64,000 nucleotides of DNA, from assembly GCF_029278605.1 (NCBI RefSeq), contig NZ_CP119572.1:3348001-3412000 (forward strand), in the 5' to 3' direction. This DNA comes from Cupriavidus sp. WKF15. GTDB lineage: Bacteria > Pseudomonadota > Gammaproteobacteria > Burkholderiales > Burkholderiaceae. Below, piece by piece: positions 16,354-25,335 of the stretch (position 1 is the first letter of the stretch; every line of letters starts with the position of its first letter). Under the pieces are notes generated by a model that was given only the letters and a program-made list of their open reading frames with translations, searched no databases and was not told the origin of the DNA. A program made the position numbers and the translations under genes.

Positions 16354-16965
16354 TTAGCGGCGCATGACCTTTTCCGACGGGGTCAGCGCTTCGATATAGG
16401 CCGGACGGCTGAAAATACGCTCGGCGTACTTGAGCAGCGGCGCGGCATTCTTCGACAGCTCGATGCCGTAATGGTCCAGGCGCCACAGCAGCGGAGCGAT
16501 GGCCACGTCGAGCATCGAGAACTCTTCGCCGAGCATGTACTTGTTCTTGACGAAGATCGGCGCGAGCTGGGTCAGGCGGTCGCGGATCGCGGCACGGGCA
16601 CGCTCGTGATTCTTTTCCGCGGCCTTGCCCTTTTCGTTCTCGAGCACGTAGACGTGGGTGAACAGTTCCTTTTCGAAGTTGAACAGGAACAGGCGCGCGC
16701 GCGCACGCTGGACCGGATCGGCCGGCATCAGCTGCGGGTGCGGGAAGCGCTCGTCGATGTACTCGTTGATGATGTTCGACTCGTACAGGATGAGGTCCCG
16801 CTCGACCAGGATGGGCACCTGGCCATAGGGGTTCATGACCGAAATGTCTTCGGGCTTGTTGAACAGGTCAACGTCGCGGATCTCGAAGTCCATGCCTTTT
16901 TCGAACAGGACGAGGCGGCAACGTTGGGAAAACGGGCAAGTCGTACCCGAATACAACACCATCAT
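16354..16965 (-). CDS. sspA: Stringent starvation protein A (GST-fold RNA polymerase-associated protein)
   Basis: The 203-residue protein has an N-terminal thioredoxin-like domain (LYSGTTCPFSQRCRLVL, 4-20) and a C-terminal GST helical domain. The surface PHP motif known to be needed for E. coli SspA function is present at 75-77 (RFPHPQ). SspA binds sigma-70 RNA polymerase and helps under acid and starvation stress. Two consecutive ATGs occur; 16965 is used because AAGGA lies 8 bases upstream. It is followed by sspB. Confidence 0.95.
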   Translation of the reverse strand: MMVLYSGTTCPFSQRCRLVLFEKGMDFEIRDVDLFNKPEDISVMNPYGQVPILVERDLILYESNIINEYIDERFPHPQLMPADPVQRARARLFLFNFEKELFTHVYVLENEKGKAAEKNHERARAAIRDRLTQLAPIFVKNKYMLGEEFSMLDVAIAPLLWRLDHYGIELSKNAAPLLKYAERIFSRPAYIEALTPSEKVMRR

Positions 16966-17102
16966 GGTTGGATTCCTTGGGCTTAGCCGATGCTGGGTCG
17001 GACAGTAGGGTCAGACATTCTGCCAAAACCGGGCATCGAATTGCAAATAAGTTATAAATGCGGCACTTTTGGAGCACCATTTACGGCGGCTCCAATAGAA
17101 AA

Positions 17103-17145
17103 GGGGCCAGAGCGGTGCTGCGACTGCAACTTCCGCTCTGGCCCC
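17103..17145 (-). terminator. Terminator of the petABC operon
   Basis: A perfect 13-bp stem (GGGGCCAGAGCGG and complement) with a 17-base loop lies 28 bases after the petC stop. On the minus strand it is followed by TTTTCTATT. Confidence 0.8.
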
Positions 17146-17173
17146 TGCGCTCATGCCGGGCCGGCCTGAGACC

Positions 17174-17917
17174 TTACTTCACGTCCTTCCAGAAGGCGGC
17201 GTTCAGGCGCCAGGCGAAGACGGTGAACATGCCCAGGAACAGCAGCACCCAGACGCCCAGGCGCTTGCGGTGGTTCTGCGCGGGCTCGGCCATCCAGTCC
17301 AGGAAGCCGACCAGGTCCGCGGTGGCCTGGTCGTACTCGACCTTGCTCATCTTGCCCGGGCTCAGTTGCTCGAAACCGGCGAACTTGTGGACCTTCTCGC
17401 CATGCTCCTCCACTTCGGAGAACTTGGCGGCGCGCTGGCCCTGCAGCTCCCACAGTACGTGCGGCATGCCGACGCTCGGGAACACCAGGTTGTTCCAGCC
17501 GGTGGCGCGGCCGTCGTCGCGGTAGAAGGTGCGCAGGTAGGTGTAGAGCCAGTCGTCGCCGCGGGCGCGGGCGATGACCGACAGGTCCGGCGGTTGCGCG
17601 CCGAAGAAGGCCTTGGCTTCCTTCGGCTGCATGGCGATGGTCATGGTCTCGCCCACCTTGTCCGCCGTGAACAGCAGGTTGTCGCGGATCTGGTCATCGG
17701 TCAGGCCGATGTCCTTGAGCCGGTTGTAGCGCATCATCGATGCGCCGTGGCAGTTCAGGCAGTAGTTGACGAACAGCTTGGCGCCACGCTGCAGCGACGA
17801 CAGGTCGGCGGTGTTCACCGGTGCCGGCTCCAGGGGATAGCCCCCTTCGCTGGCCATGACGGGCGCGGCGGCAAAGCAGGCGCCTGCCAGCGCAATGATG
17901 GAAAGCAGCTTTTTCAT
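17174..17917 (-). CDS. petC: Cytochrome c1 subunit of the bc1 complex
   Basis: The 247-residue protein has a Sec signal (1-22, ending PVMA), one heme c motif CLNCH with the following HGASMMRYNRL region, and a C-terminal membrane anchor (LGVWVLLFLGMFTVFAW, about 221-237). It passes electrons from the Rieske protein to soluble cytochromes. The start at 17917 follows an AAGGA. It is third in petA-petB-petC, 38 bp after petB, and a strong terminator follows. Confidence 0.95.
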   Translation of the reverse strand: MKKLLSIIALAGACFAAAPVMASEGGYPLEPAPVNTADLSSLQRGAKLFVNYCLNCHGASMMRYNRLKDIGLTDDQIRDNLLFTADKVGETMTIAMQPKEAKAFFGAQPPDLSVIARARGDDWLYTYLRTFYRDDGRATGWNNLVFPSVGMPHVLWELQGQRAAKFSEVEEHGEKVHKFAGFEQLSPGKMSKVEYDQATADLVGFLDWMAEPAQNHRKRLGVWVLLFLGMFTVFAWRLNAAFWKDVK

Positions 17918-17955
17918 CGTGTGTCCTTGTCCTCTTGTCGGGTTCGCGCGTTCGC

Positions 17956-19359
17956 TCAGTGCGGATGGAACGTGACGCGCTCCGGCACCGGCTTGAACTC
18001 GCCGGCGCGGCTCCACAGCGGCATGGTCAGGAAGAAGGCGAAATACAGCAGCGTGCCGAGCTGCGACACCTTCTCGCCCACCGGCGACGGCGGTTGCACG
18101 CCGAGGTAGCCGAGGACCAGGAACACCACCACGAAGACGATCAGGATCGTCTTGTGGAAAGCGGGACGATAGCGGATGGACTTGACCGGCGAGCAGTCGA
18201 GCCACGGCATGAAGAACAGCACGATCACCGAGCCACCCATCACCAGCACGCCCCAGAACTTGGCGTCGATGAAGTAGAAGCCCACTGCCAGGATCACGGC
18301 GATGGCCACGGATGCGGCCTTGATGCCCGCGCTCTTGCTGCGCACGAACAGCATGCCCAGCACCAGTGCGAAGAACACCCACAGGATCGGCAGGAAGTTC
18401 GACGTGGTGGCGCGCAGCATCGAGTAGAACGGCGTGAAGTACCACACCGGCGCGATGTGCGGCGGGGTCTTGAGCGGGTCAGCCGGGAAGAAGTTGTTGG
18501 CTTCCAGGAAATAGCCGCCCACTTCCGGGAAGAAGAAGATCACGGCCGAGAAGATCACCAGGAAGCCGGCAACACCCAGCGTGTCGTGCACCGAGTAGTA
18601 GGGGTGGAACGGGATGCCATCGAGGGGCACGCCGTTCGCGTCCTTCTTGGCCTTGATCTCGACGCCGTCCGGGTTGTTGGAGCCCACTTCGTGCAGCGCG
18701 ATGATGTGCGCGACCACCAGCGCCAGCAGCACCAGCGGCACGGCAATGACGTGGAACGAGAAGAAGCGGTTCAGCGTGGCATCGCTCACCACGTAGTCGC
18801 CGCGGATGAACAGCGACAAGTCCTGGCCGATCACGGGGATGGCCGAGAACAGGTTCACGATCACCTGGGCGCCCCAGTACGACATCTGGCCCCAAGGCAG
18901 CAGGTAGCCCATGAAGGCTTCGGCCATCAGGCACAGGAAGATCAGGCAGCCAAAGATCCAGACCAGCTCGCGCGGCTTGCGGTACGAGCCGTACAGCAGC
19001 CCGCGGAACATATGCAGGTACACCACCACGAAGAACGCCGAAGCGCCGGTGGAGTGCATGTAGCGGATCAGCCAGCCCCACGGCACTTCGCGCATGATGT
19101 ATTCCACGCTGGCGAAGGCGACGGGAATGCCGGCGGCGTTGAGTGTACCGTCCGGCTTGTAGTTCATCACCAGGAAGATGCCGGTGACGATCTGGATCAC
19201 CAGCACCAGCAGCGCCAGCGAGCCGAAGAAATACCAGAAGTTGAAGTTCTTCGGCGCGTAGTACTTGGAGAGATGGTCTTCCCACAGTTGCGTGGCGGGG
19301 AAGCGGGCGTCGATCCAGCCCAGCAGACCGGTTGTCTTGACTTGCTTATCGGCCGCCAT
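17956..19359 (-). CDS. petB: Cytochrome b subunit of the bc1 complex
   Basis: The 467-residue multi-span membrane protein carries the four heme b histidines as two pairs, MHSTGASAFFVVVYLH (13 residues between) and FHVIAVPLVLLALVVAH (14 between). The quinol-oxidation loop motif is PVWY (PVWYFTPFYSMLR) rather than the canonical PEWY. The ATG at 19359 lies 2 bases past the petA stop with AAGGAG upstream; a TTG two codons earlier would overlap petA. Both N- and C-terminal cytochrome b domains are in one chain, unlike the split b6/IV form. Confidence 0.95.
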   Translation of the reverse strand: MAADKQVKTTGLLGWIDARFPATQLWEDHLSKYYAPKNFNFWYFFGSLALLVLVIQIVTGIFLVMNYKPDGTLNAAGIPVAFASVEYIMREVPWGWLIRYMHSTGASAFFVVVYLHMFRGLLYGSYRKPRELVWIFGCLIFLCLMAEAFMGYLLPWGQMSYWGAQVIVNLFSAIPVIGQDLSLFIRGDYVVSDATLNRFFSFHVIAVPLVLLALVVAHIIALHEVGSNNPDGVEIKAKKDANGVPLDGIPFHPYYSVHDTLGVAGFLVIFSAVIFFFPEVGGYFLEANNFFPADPLKTPPHIAPVWYFTPFYSMLRATTSNFLPILWVFFALVLGMLFVRSKSAGIKAASVAIAVILAVGFYFIDAKFWGVLVMGGSVIVLFFMPWLDCSPVKSIRYRPAFHKTILIVFVVVFLVLGYLGVQPPSPVGEKVSQLGTLLYFAFFLTMPLWSRAGEFKPVPERVTFHPH

Positions 19360-19361
19360 GA

Positions 19362-19979
19362 TCAAGCTTCTCCTTTTTCATCCTTGCCGATCACGATCTT
19401 GGTGTCGGTCAGGAACTGGTATGGGGGAACATCGAGATTCTGTGGGGCCGGTTTGTTCTTGAAGACGCGGCCAGCCAGGTCGAAGGTGGAGCCGTGGCAG
19501 GGGCAGAGAAAACCGGGATCAGTGCCGAGCTGGGGATTGGAGCCGGCAACGAAGGGGCCCGAAGGCGAGCAGCCAAGGTGGGAGCAAATGCCCACGACGA
19601 CCAGGAGGTCCTTGTGTTCCGCGCGGGAGCGGGTTTCGTTCTTGCAGTACTCCGGCGTCTTCATGGTGAAGGGAACGTCGGAGTTGGGGTCGGCGACTTC
19701 GCCGTCGGTCTTCTTGAGCGAGGCCAGCATCTCGTCGGTGCGGCGCAGGATCCAGACCGGCTTGCCGCGCCATTCGACCGTCATCATCTCGCCGGGCTTG
19801 AGGGCGCCGATATCGGCTTCCACTGGCGCGCCGGCCGCCTTGGCCTTCTCGGATGGTGCAAAGGTACTGACGAAAGGAACCGCTACTGCCACGCCTCCGA
19901 CGCCGCCAGCGACGGATGTCGCGATCAACCAATTGCGGCGACCTTTATCCACGCTCTTCACGTCTTGCTGGTCACTCAT
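19362..19979 (-). CDS. petA: Rieske iron-sulfur subunit of the bc1 complex
   Basis: The 205-residue protein has a twin-arginine N-terminal anchor (GRRNWLIATSVAGGVGG, 13-29) and the two cluster-binding boxes CSHLGCSPSG and CPCHGSTFD that ligate the 2Fe-2S centre. The Tat signal fits folded export, and tatABC is encoded in this window. It is the first gene of petABC, and petB begins 2 bases after its stop. Its promoter must lie in the 215-bp region shared with divergent mscL; I saw no convincing -35/-10 pair. Confidence 0.95.
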   Translation of the reverse strand: MSDQQDVKSVDKGRRNWLIATSVAGGVGGVAVAVPFVSTFAPSEKAKAAGAPVEADIGALKPGEMMTVEWRGKPVWILRRTDEMLASLKKTDGEVADPNSDVPFTMKTPEYCKNETRSRAEHKDLLVVVGICSHLGCSPSGPFVAGSNPQLGTDPGFLCPCHGSTFDLAGRVFKNKPAPQNLDVPPYQFLTDTKIVIGKDEKGEA

Positions 19980-20194
19980 TCCAAACCCCAGGGGAAGTCA
20001 ATTTAGATTTTGCGTCAACCATAAATTGTACATGAGGCACCTCCGCGCGAGATAGGCGAAAAACCCGATGGGAATGTACGATTATCGGTCGAACGCGCTG
20101 ATAGCCGTGTGCAAACTTGATTTCCGCGCATTGATGCGGCAGGCTTCTGGCCTTGAAGGCGTTCATTGCTAGCAAACAAGAAGGAGAAAGCCCC

Positions 20195-20632
20195 ATGAGC
20201 ATGATGTCGGAGTTCAAGACCTTCGCAATGCGCGGCAACGTGATCGACCTTGCGGTCGGTGTGATCATTGGTGCTGCATTCGGGAAAATCGTGGATTCGG
20301 TCGTCAATGACCTGATCATGCCGGTGATCGGGCGAATCGTTGGCAAGCTGGATTTTTCCAATATGTTCATTACGCTGGCGGAGCCACCGGCAGGCACGAC
20401 GATGACGCTGGACGCATTGAAGAAAGCGGGCGTGCCGGTGTTTGCTTACGGCAATTTCCTGACCATTGTGGTCAACTTCGTGATTCTGGCCTTCATCATT
20501 TTCCTGATGGTGCGGGCATTCAATAAGATGCGCGCGGAAGCGCCGGCAGCCCCGGCGGAACCGCCGCCGACGCCCGAGGATATCGCCCTGCTGCGTGAAA
20601 TCCGCGACAGCCTGAAAGCCCGCCAGCCTTGA
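20195..20632 (+). CDS. mscL: Large-conductance mechanosensitive channel MscL
   Basis: The 145-residue channel has the typical N-terminus [20 protein letters not shown]1 ([19 protein letters not shown]), a periplasmic loop and TM2 ([19 protein letters not shown]), then a charged C-terminal helix [13 protein letters not shown]. It opens under membrane tension during osmotic down-shock. The start at 20195 is preceded by AAGGAG; the earlier in-frame start adds 14 residues without resemblance. It is a single gene with its own terminator. Confidence 0.95.
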   Translation: MSMMSEFKTFAMRGNVIDLAVGVIIGAAFGKIVDSVVNDLIMPVIGRIVGKLDFSNMFITLAEPPAGTTMTLDALKKAGVPVFAYGNFLTIVVNFVILAFIIFLMVRAFNKMRAEAPAAPAEPPPTPEDIALLREIRDSLKARQP

Positions 20633-20660
20633 TTCGGCAAGTTCAGGATTCTGACAAGAC

Positions 20661-20687
20661 AACGGCCCCAGTGGGGGCCGTTTTTAT
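20661..20687 (+). terminator. Terminator after mscL
   Basis: AACGGCCCC and GGGGCCGTT form a 9-bp stem with loop AGTG, followed by a T run. It lies 28 bases past mscL and 10 bases before the converging Nif3-like gene's stop, so it may serve both strands. Confidence 0.88.
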
Positions 20688-20696
20688 TGATACGCG

Positions 20697-21443
20697 TCAA
20701 ACAGGATTGGGAATGTCGATGAAGGTGTGGTGCAGGCCGAAGCGCTGCGCCACATGCTCGCCGAGCGAGCGAATGCCGTAGCGCTCGGTGGCATGGTGCC
20801 CGGCCGCGAGATAGGCCACGCCACTTTCGCGTGCGAGGTGCGTGGTCTGCTCGGAAACTTCGCCGCTCAGATAGGCATCGACGCCCGCTGCGACGGCAGC
20901 ATCGAAATAGCCTTGCGCACCGCCGGTGCACCACCCTACCGTGCGGATCATCTGGTCGGGGTCGCCGATTGCGAGCGGCTCACGACCGAGCACGCCGCCC
21001 ACGTGCGCGGCGAATGCCTGCAGCGGCATCGGCGCAGGCAGCGTGCCGGTCCAGCCGAGCTGATCGTCGCTGAAGCGGCCCGTCGGGGTGAAGCCTAGCT
21101 GCAGTGCAAGCTGGGCGTTGTTGCCGAATTCCGGATGGTTATCGAGCGGCAGGTGATAGGCGAACAGGTTGACGTCTGCCGCCAGCAGCCGTTTGAGGCG
21201 TGCATGCTTCTGGCCAACCACGCGCGCATCCTCGTTTTTCCAGAAGTAACCGTGGTGCACCAGGATGGCCTGCGCGCCGGCTTCGACGGCCGCCTCGACC
21301 AGAGCGAGGCTGGCCGTCACTCCCGTCACGAGGTGTGTGACTTCGGCGTTGCCTTGCACTTGCAGACCATTGGGACAATAGTCCTTGTAGCGGGAAACCT
21401 CCAATAGGTCGTTCAAGTACAATTCCAGCTCTTTAGTCTTCAT
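20697..21443 (-). CDS. Nif3/YbgI-family dinuclear metal protein
   Basis: The 248-residue protein has the Nif3 fold's metal-ligand segments: [10 protein letters not shown] near 66-75, [14 protein letters not shown] near 104-117 and [11 protein letters not shown] near the C-terminus. The family is labelled GTP cyclohydrolase I type 2-like, but the E. coli YbgI function is not firmly known. The start at 21443 removes 33 unlikely residues of a longer frame that would cross the divergent protease gene. That leaves only 19 bp between the two start codons. Confidence 0.85.
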   Translation of the reverse strand: MKTKELELYLNDLLEVSRYKDYCPNGLQVQGNAEVTHLVTGVTASLALVEAAVEAGAQAILVHHGYFWKNEDARVVGQKHARLKRLLAADVNLFAYHLPLDNHPEFGNNAQLALQLGFTPTGRFSDDQLGWTGTLPAPMPLQAFAAHVGGVLGREPLAIGDPDQMIRTVGWCTGGAQGYFDAAVAAGVDAYLSGEVSEQTTHLARESGVAYLAAGHHATERYGIRSLGEHVAQRFGLHHTFIDIPNPV

Positions 21444-21462
21444 TTTTTGCTCAAACTCCAAT

Positions 21463-22656
21463 ATGTTGCGGCGCTTTTGGCTGTTCTTTGCGCAGGCTGT
21501 CACCGTCGTGCTGGCAGTCTGGTTCGTCGTCGCCACGCTCAAGCCCGAGTGGCTTCAGAGGGGGCGTGTCGCGGTGCAGTCAGGGTCGCCTATCGTGGCG
21601 CTGAAGGAAGTCGTGCCCAATGTGACCGGCGCTGCCGCGGAAGGGTCTTATAGCGAAGCTGCGCGGCTGGCGATGCCTGCCGTGGTGAATATTTTTACCA
21701 GCAAGAACGGCACCCGGCGCTCGCCCCACCCGCAGGCCGAGGATCCGTGGTTCCGCTTCTTCTTCGGCGACCGCCTGCCGGAGCGCCAGGAGCCGGTGTC
21801 CAGCCTGGGATCGGGCGTCATTGTCAGTGCCGAGGGTTACATTCTAACCAACCACCACGTGGTCGACGGCGCCGATGAAATCGAGGTGGCGCTGACCGAC
21901 GGCCGCAAAGCCAACGCCAAGGTGGTGGGCTCGGACCCCGAGACCGACCTGGCGGTACTGAAGATCTCGCTGAAGGAACTGCCGGCCATCACGCTGGGCC
22001 GGCTGGAGAACGTCAAGGTCGGCGACGTGGTGCTGGCGATCGGCAACCCATTCGGCGTCGGCCAGACCGTGACGATGGGTATCGTCTCGGCGCTGGGCCG
22101 CAGCCACCTGGGGATCAATACGTTCGAGAACTTCATCCAGACGGATGCCGCCATCAACCCCGGCAATTCCGGCGGCGCGCTTGTCGACGCGCAGGGCAAC
22201 CTGCTGGGCATCAACACGGCGATCTATTCGCGCTCGGGCGGGTCGCTCGGCATCGGCTTCGCGATTCCGGTATCGACGGCCAAGCAGGTGATGGAATCGA
22301 TCATTTCGACCGGCAGCGTGACACGCGGCTGGATCGGCGTGGAGCCGCAGGACATGACGCCGGAGATCGCTGAATCGTTCGGGCTGGAGGCCAAGGAAGG
22401 CGCACTGATCGCGGCCGTGGTGCAAGGCGGCCCGGCCGACAAGGCAGGCGTGAAGCCCGGCGACGTGCTGACGTCCGTCGATGGCCAGTCCATCACGGAT
22501 ACCACGGCGCTGCTTAACGCGATCGCCCAGCTTAAGCCCGGCGCGGACGCCAAAATGAAGGTGATTCGGCGCGGCAAGCCGACCGAGCTGACAGTGACCA
22601 TCGGCAAGCGGCCTCCGCCTCCGCGGCGTGCGCTGCCGTTAGATGAAGAGGAATAG
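21463..22656 (+). CDS. DegS/DegQ-like trypsin-type periplasmic serine protease with one PDZ domain
   Basis: The 397-residue protein has an uncleaved-looking N-terminal membrane segment ([19 protein letters not shown], 5-23), a trypsin-like domain with the catalytic triad H132 (TNHHVVDG), D162 (ETDLAVLK) and S236 (PGNSGGAL), and a single PDZ domain (about 285-380). One PDZ plus a membrane anchor resembles DegS more than DegP or DegQ, so a sigma-E-type regulated proteolysis role is possible, though HtrA-like quality control is equally compatible. No strong Shine-Dalgarno precedes the ATG. The tail is Pro- and acid-rich. Confidence 0.88.
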   Translation: MLRRFWLFFAQAVTVVLAVWFVVATLKPEWLQRGRVAVQSGSPIVALKEVVPNVTGAAAEGSYSEAARLAMPAVVNIFTSKNGTRRSPHPQAEDPWFRFFFGDRLPERQEPVSSLGSGVIVSAEGYILTNHHVVDGADEIEVALTDGRKANAKVVGSDPETDLAVLKISLKELPAITLGRLENVKVGDVVLAIGNPFGVGQTVTMGIVSALGRSHLGINTFENFIQTDAAINPGNSGGALVDAQGNLLGINTAIYSRSGGSLGIGFAIPVSTAKQVMESIISTGSVTRGWIGVEPQDMTPEIAESFGLEAKEGALIAAVVQGGPADKAGVKPGDVLTSVDGQSITDTTALLNAIAQLKPGADAKMKVIRRGKPTELTVTIGKRPPPPRRALPLDEEE

Positions 22657-22687
22657 CAGCGTCACTGCATGCTGATTGCTCCCCCGG

Positions 22688-22717
22688 AACCCCGCCCCTT
22701 GAACGGCGGGGTTTTTT
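22688..22717 (+). terminator. Terminator after the DegS/DegQ-like gene
   Basis: AACCCCGCC and GGCGGGGTT form a 9-bp stem with an 8-base loop, followed by TTTT. It lies 31 bases after the protease stop. Confidence 0.9.
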
Positions 22718-22993
22718 GTTGCCTGGCGCTTCGCCGGCGTTGCAGGATGATCCCCTCTTCGCCTCGGCCTTCCCCATCGCCCGCTTGGACAGGCAACCAG
22801 ACGGCTGGCGCCGTATCTATGGAAACGCTCACACCTATTGTCCAGGCGCCCGATATACCGCAGCTTGCGCGAAGCATCCACCCCGCGCGACGTCTGGCAC
22901 CGTCCCCCAGTACCCGCGTGCAAATCGGACGTGTCGTTCGCACCCTGGCCGTGCCACCCACGACTGCCGTCACTGGCGCGCGGACGACAAAAC
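22718..22993. other. Unexplained 276-bp segment between two terminators
   Basis: No recognised gene lies here. A minus-strand frame (23006 to 22662, 114 codons) starts inside the porin terminator with MPAFCFVVRAPVTAVVGG and is open right across. Short Arg-rich proteins beginning like this feel familiar from repeat-derived annotations in other proteobacteria, but I cannot verify that. There is no ribosome-binding site, because the frame begins within the hairpin. It may be a dispersed repeat, a small RNA or a gene remnant. Confidence 0.35.
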
Positions 22994-23030
22994 AAAACGC
23001 CGGCATCCTTTCAGATGCCGGCGTTTTTCA
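22994..23030. terminator. Bidirectional terminator after the porin gene
   Basis: AAAACGCCGGCATC and its complement form a 14-bp stem with a 6-base loop (CTTTCA), with T-rich ends in both directions. It lies about 35 bases after the porin stop on the minus strand. Confidence 0.9.
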
Positions 23031-23064
23031 AGTCAATCTACAGCGGGCCTAGGCCCGCGTCAGA

Positions 23065-24207
23065 TTAGAACTTGTGGCGGATACCGACGGTAGCGCCGAA
23101 CTGGCTGTCACCCTTGCCGGTCGCGTCAACGTTGGTCTTGCCGAAGCCGCTAACACCCAGATTCGAGTTGTTGCGGTTGTAGGCGTAGGCCAGGCTCAGG
23201 TAAGCGTCGGTGCGCTTCGACAGAGCGTAGTCAGCCGTGGCAACGAACAGCCACGGATCAGCCTTGTTGCCGCGGAAGTCTTGGTAGTAGGCGGCGCCCG
23301 TCAGCGAGAATGCCGGCGTCACTTGGTAACCAGCACCCAGCCAGTACAGGTTCGACGAAGCCTTGGCACCAGTCAGAGCTTGTGCGCTCAGGCCCAGGAA
23401 CGGGATCGTGCCCAGGTCAACACCCTTGGCCCAACGATAGCCGGCGAACAGCTTGGCCGGACCGAAGGCGTACGTACCAGCCAGCGAAGCGCGGCGAACC
23501 ACGGCGTCCGGATTGGCGGTGAAGCCCAGGTTGGTTTCGTCATAGACGGCGCCCACGGAGAACGGACCACCAGCGTAGGTCAGGCCCAGGCTGTACTCGC
23601 GGCCAATTTTCCACGTGCCCGGAACTTCACCCTGGTTACCCTGGAAGACGCCAGCAGCGCCGCCGGTGTTCGAGCCGAAGCTGTACAGCGCGTTTGCGGT
23701 CAGGCCACCGAAGGTACCGATGTACTTGATCGAGTTGTCGGCACGGCCCGCGAAAGCGCCATCCTGAGCGGTGATCGAGTAGTTCGACGAAATGGCCATC
23801 GGGTCGAACTGCAGACCGAAGTCATAGAACGGGGTCTGGTGACGACCCAGAGTCAGCTGGCCGTACTGGCTGCCGACACCGACGTAGGCCTGGCGACCGA
23901 ACAGACGGCTGTCGTTGCCCATCTTGCCGTCGTCAACGGTGAAACCGCTTTCCAGCACGAACAGACCCTTCAGGCCGCCGCCCAGGTCTTCCACGCCACG
24001 CAGGCCCCAACGGCTGCCCGACTGGCCGCCCGAGATCAGACGGGTCACGCTGTGGCCGGAGCCCACGCCTTGGGACAGGTTAGCGGGCTGGTTGTTCTGA
24101 TATTCGATACCAGCGTCAACAACACCGTACAGGGTTACGCTCGACTGGGCATACGCGCCACCAGCAGCCAGGGCGGCGACGGCAGCAGCAAACAGTTTCA
24201 TCTTCAT
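23065..24207 (-). CDS. Outer-membrane porin, Burkholderiales Gram-negative type
   Basis: The 380-residue porin has a signal peptide (MKMKLFAAAVAALAAGGAYAQ), the family opening SSVTLYGVVDAGIEYQ and alternating beta-strand sequence to a C-terminal phenylalanine (GIRHKF), the usual BAM recognition end. It is a 16-stranded trimeric general porin by family. The start at 24207 has AAGGAAAG upstream; an earlier in-frame start adds 21 unrelated residues. It stands alone between terminators and its solute preference cannot be inferred. Confidence 0.95.
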   Translation of the reverse strand: MKMKLFAAAVAALAAGGAYAQSSVTLYGVVDAGIEYQNNQPANLSQGVGSGHSVTRLISGGQSGSRWGLRGVEDLGGGLKGLFVLESGFTVDDGKMGNDSRLFGRQAYVGVGSQYGQLTLGRHQTPFYDFGLQFDPMAISSNYSITAQDGAFAGRADNSIKYIGTFGGLTANALYSFGSNTGGAAGVFQGNQGEVPGTWKIGREYSLGLTYAGGPFSVGAVYDETNLGFTANPDAVVRRASLAGTYAFGPAKLFAGYRWAKGVDLGTIPFLGLSAQALTGAKASSNLYWLGAGYQVTPAFSLTGAAYYQDFRGNKADPWLFVATADYALSKRTDAYLSLAYAYNRNNSNLGVSGFGKTNVDATGKGDSQFGATVGIRHKF

Positions 24208-24377
24208 ATCGACACTTTCCTTGTCAACTGATTGGGAAATCTTGGTTGCCCAAGTGCTTGGGCGACGCATTAACTTTCACGTCTGCTGCGTATTATGGGC
24301 CAGCGTCCCCGGCCGTCAGAAGGCTTTTTCGGCGTAAACCGCGTATACGGTTGCTTTTTGTTGTGATCGAACAACAG

Positions 24378-24401
24378 AAATGGGGAACGAATTCCCCATT
24401 T
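24378..24401 (-). terminator. Hairpin with TTCG loop after tatC
   Basis: AAATGGGGAA and TTCCCCATTT form a perfect 10-bp stem. On the minus strand the loop reads TTCG, a stable tetraloop sequence. It lies 36 bases after the tatC stop and is followed by the moderately T-rich CTGTTGTTC. It would separate the long mla-his-tat run from the porin gene. Confidence 0.7.
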
Positions 24402-24436
24402 TGGTGCGAAATTACCGCTTTCGCTGTCCTGCAGAC

Positions 24437-25225
24437 TCAATCGGCCTGCGTTTCTCCCGCCGCATCCGTGTCGGCTTCGGGCCGCCCTACAAAGCGCGCC
24501 ATAAGCAGCCCAAGTTCGTATAGCGCGATCAAGGGAACGGCGAGAAGCAGCTGGGAAAGCACATCCGGCGGCGTAACGACGGCCGCAATGATGAAGGCAC
24601 CGACGATCACATAGGGACGGACTTGCTTGAGCTTTTCAAGCTCCACGACGCCAAAGCGAACCAATACGATCACGACCACCGGCACCTCGAAGGTGATGCC
24701 GAACGCGAGGAACATGGTCATGGCAAAGCTCAGATACTTGTCGATATCCGTCGACATGTCCGCACCGAGCGGAGCGTTGTAGTGCGCCATGAAGTGGAAG
24801 ACGGTCGGGAAGACCAGGAAGTACGCAAACGCCACGCCGCACAGGAACAGCACGTAGCTGCTGCTGACGAGCGGCAGGATCAGCCGCTTCTCGTGCTGGT
24901 ACAGGCCCGGCGCGACAAATTGCCAGATCTGGTACAGCACCCACGGCAAGGCGATCAGGAAGGCGACCAGCAGCGTGACCTTCATCGGCACGAAGAAGGA
25001 GCCGGTGACATCGGTCACGATCATCTTGCCGCCCTTGGGCAGCGACTCCATCAGCGGGCGCGCGAACAGGTTGAAGATGACCGGAGCCCAGTACACCAGT
25101 CCCACGAAGACGAGGATGATGCCGGCCACCGCCTTGACCAGGCGTTCACGCAGCTCGACCAGGTGGGAAATGAAGGTTTCCTGCTGCGATTCGTCTTGGG
25201 GATCGTTGGACCGGTTGTCGCTCAT
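24437..25225 (-). CDS. tatC: Sec-independent protein translocase TatC
   Basis: The 262-residue six-span membrane protein recognises twin-arginine signals. It has the conserved N-terminal ISHLVELRERLVKA, the periplasmic-loop PLMESLP, LPWVLYQIWQFVAPGLY after the second span and FGITFEVPV in the fourth. It ends the tatABC group, 110 bp after tatB. Tat clients in this window include the Rieske protein, the SorA-like enzyme and the first Bug. Confidence 0.95.
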   Translation of the reverse strand: MSDNRSNDPQDESQQETFISHLVELRERLVKAVAGIILVFVGLVYWAPVIFNLFARPLMESLPKGGKMIVTDVTGSFFVPMKVTLLVAFLIALPWVLYQIWQFVAPGLYQHEKRLILPLVSSSYVLFLCGVAFAYFLVFPTVFHFMAHYNAPLGADMSTDIDKYLSFAMTMFLAFGITFEVPVVVIVLVRFGVVELEKLKQVRPYVIVGAFIIAAVVTPPDVLSQLLLAVPLIALYELGLLMARFVGRPEADTDAAGETQAD

Positions 25226-25335
25226 GGCGTGGACCGCTCAGCCGTGGCGGCTGGCATTTGGATTTCGGTGATACCGCTTGCGCGGCAGGCATTGCCGATG
25301 GCGCGGGCAGCAAGCGTGCTGCCGCGCGGCCAGGC

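Noticed and set aside
17935-20055. A 706-codon plus-strand frame opposite the petABC genes
   Set aside because: His/Glu/Arg-rich antisense shadow. The real genes with heme and Rieske motifs are on the minus strand.
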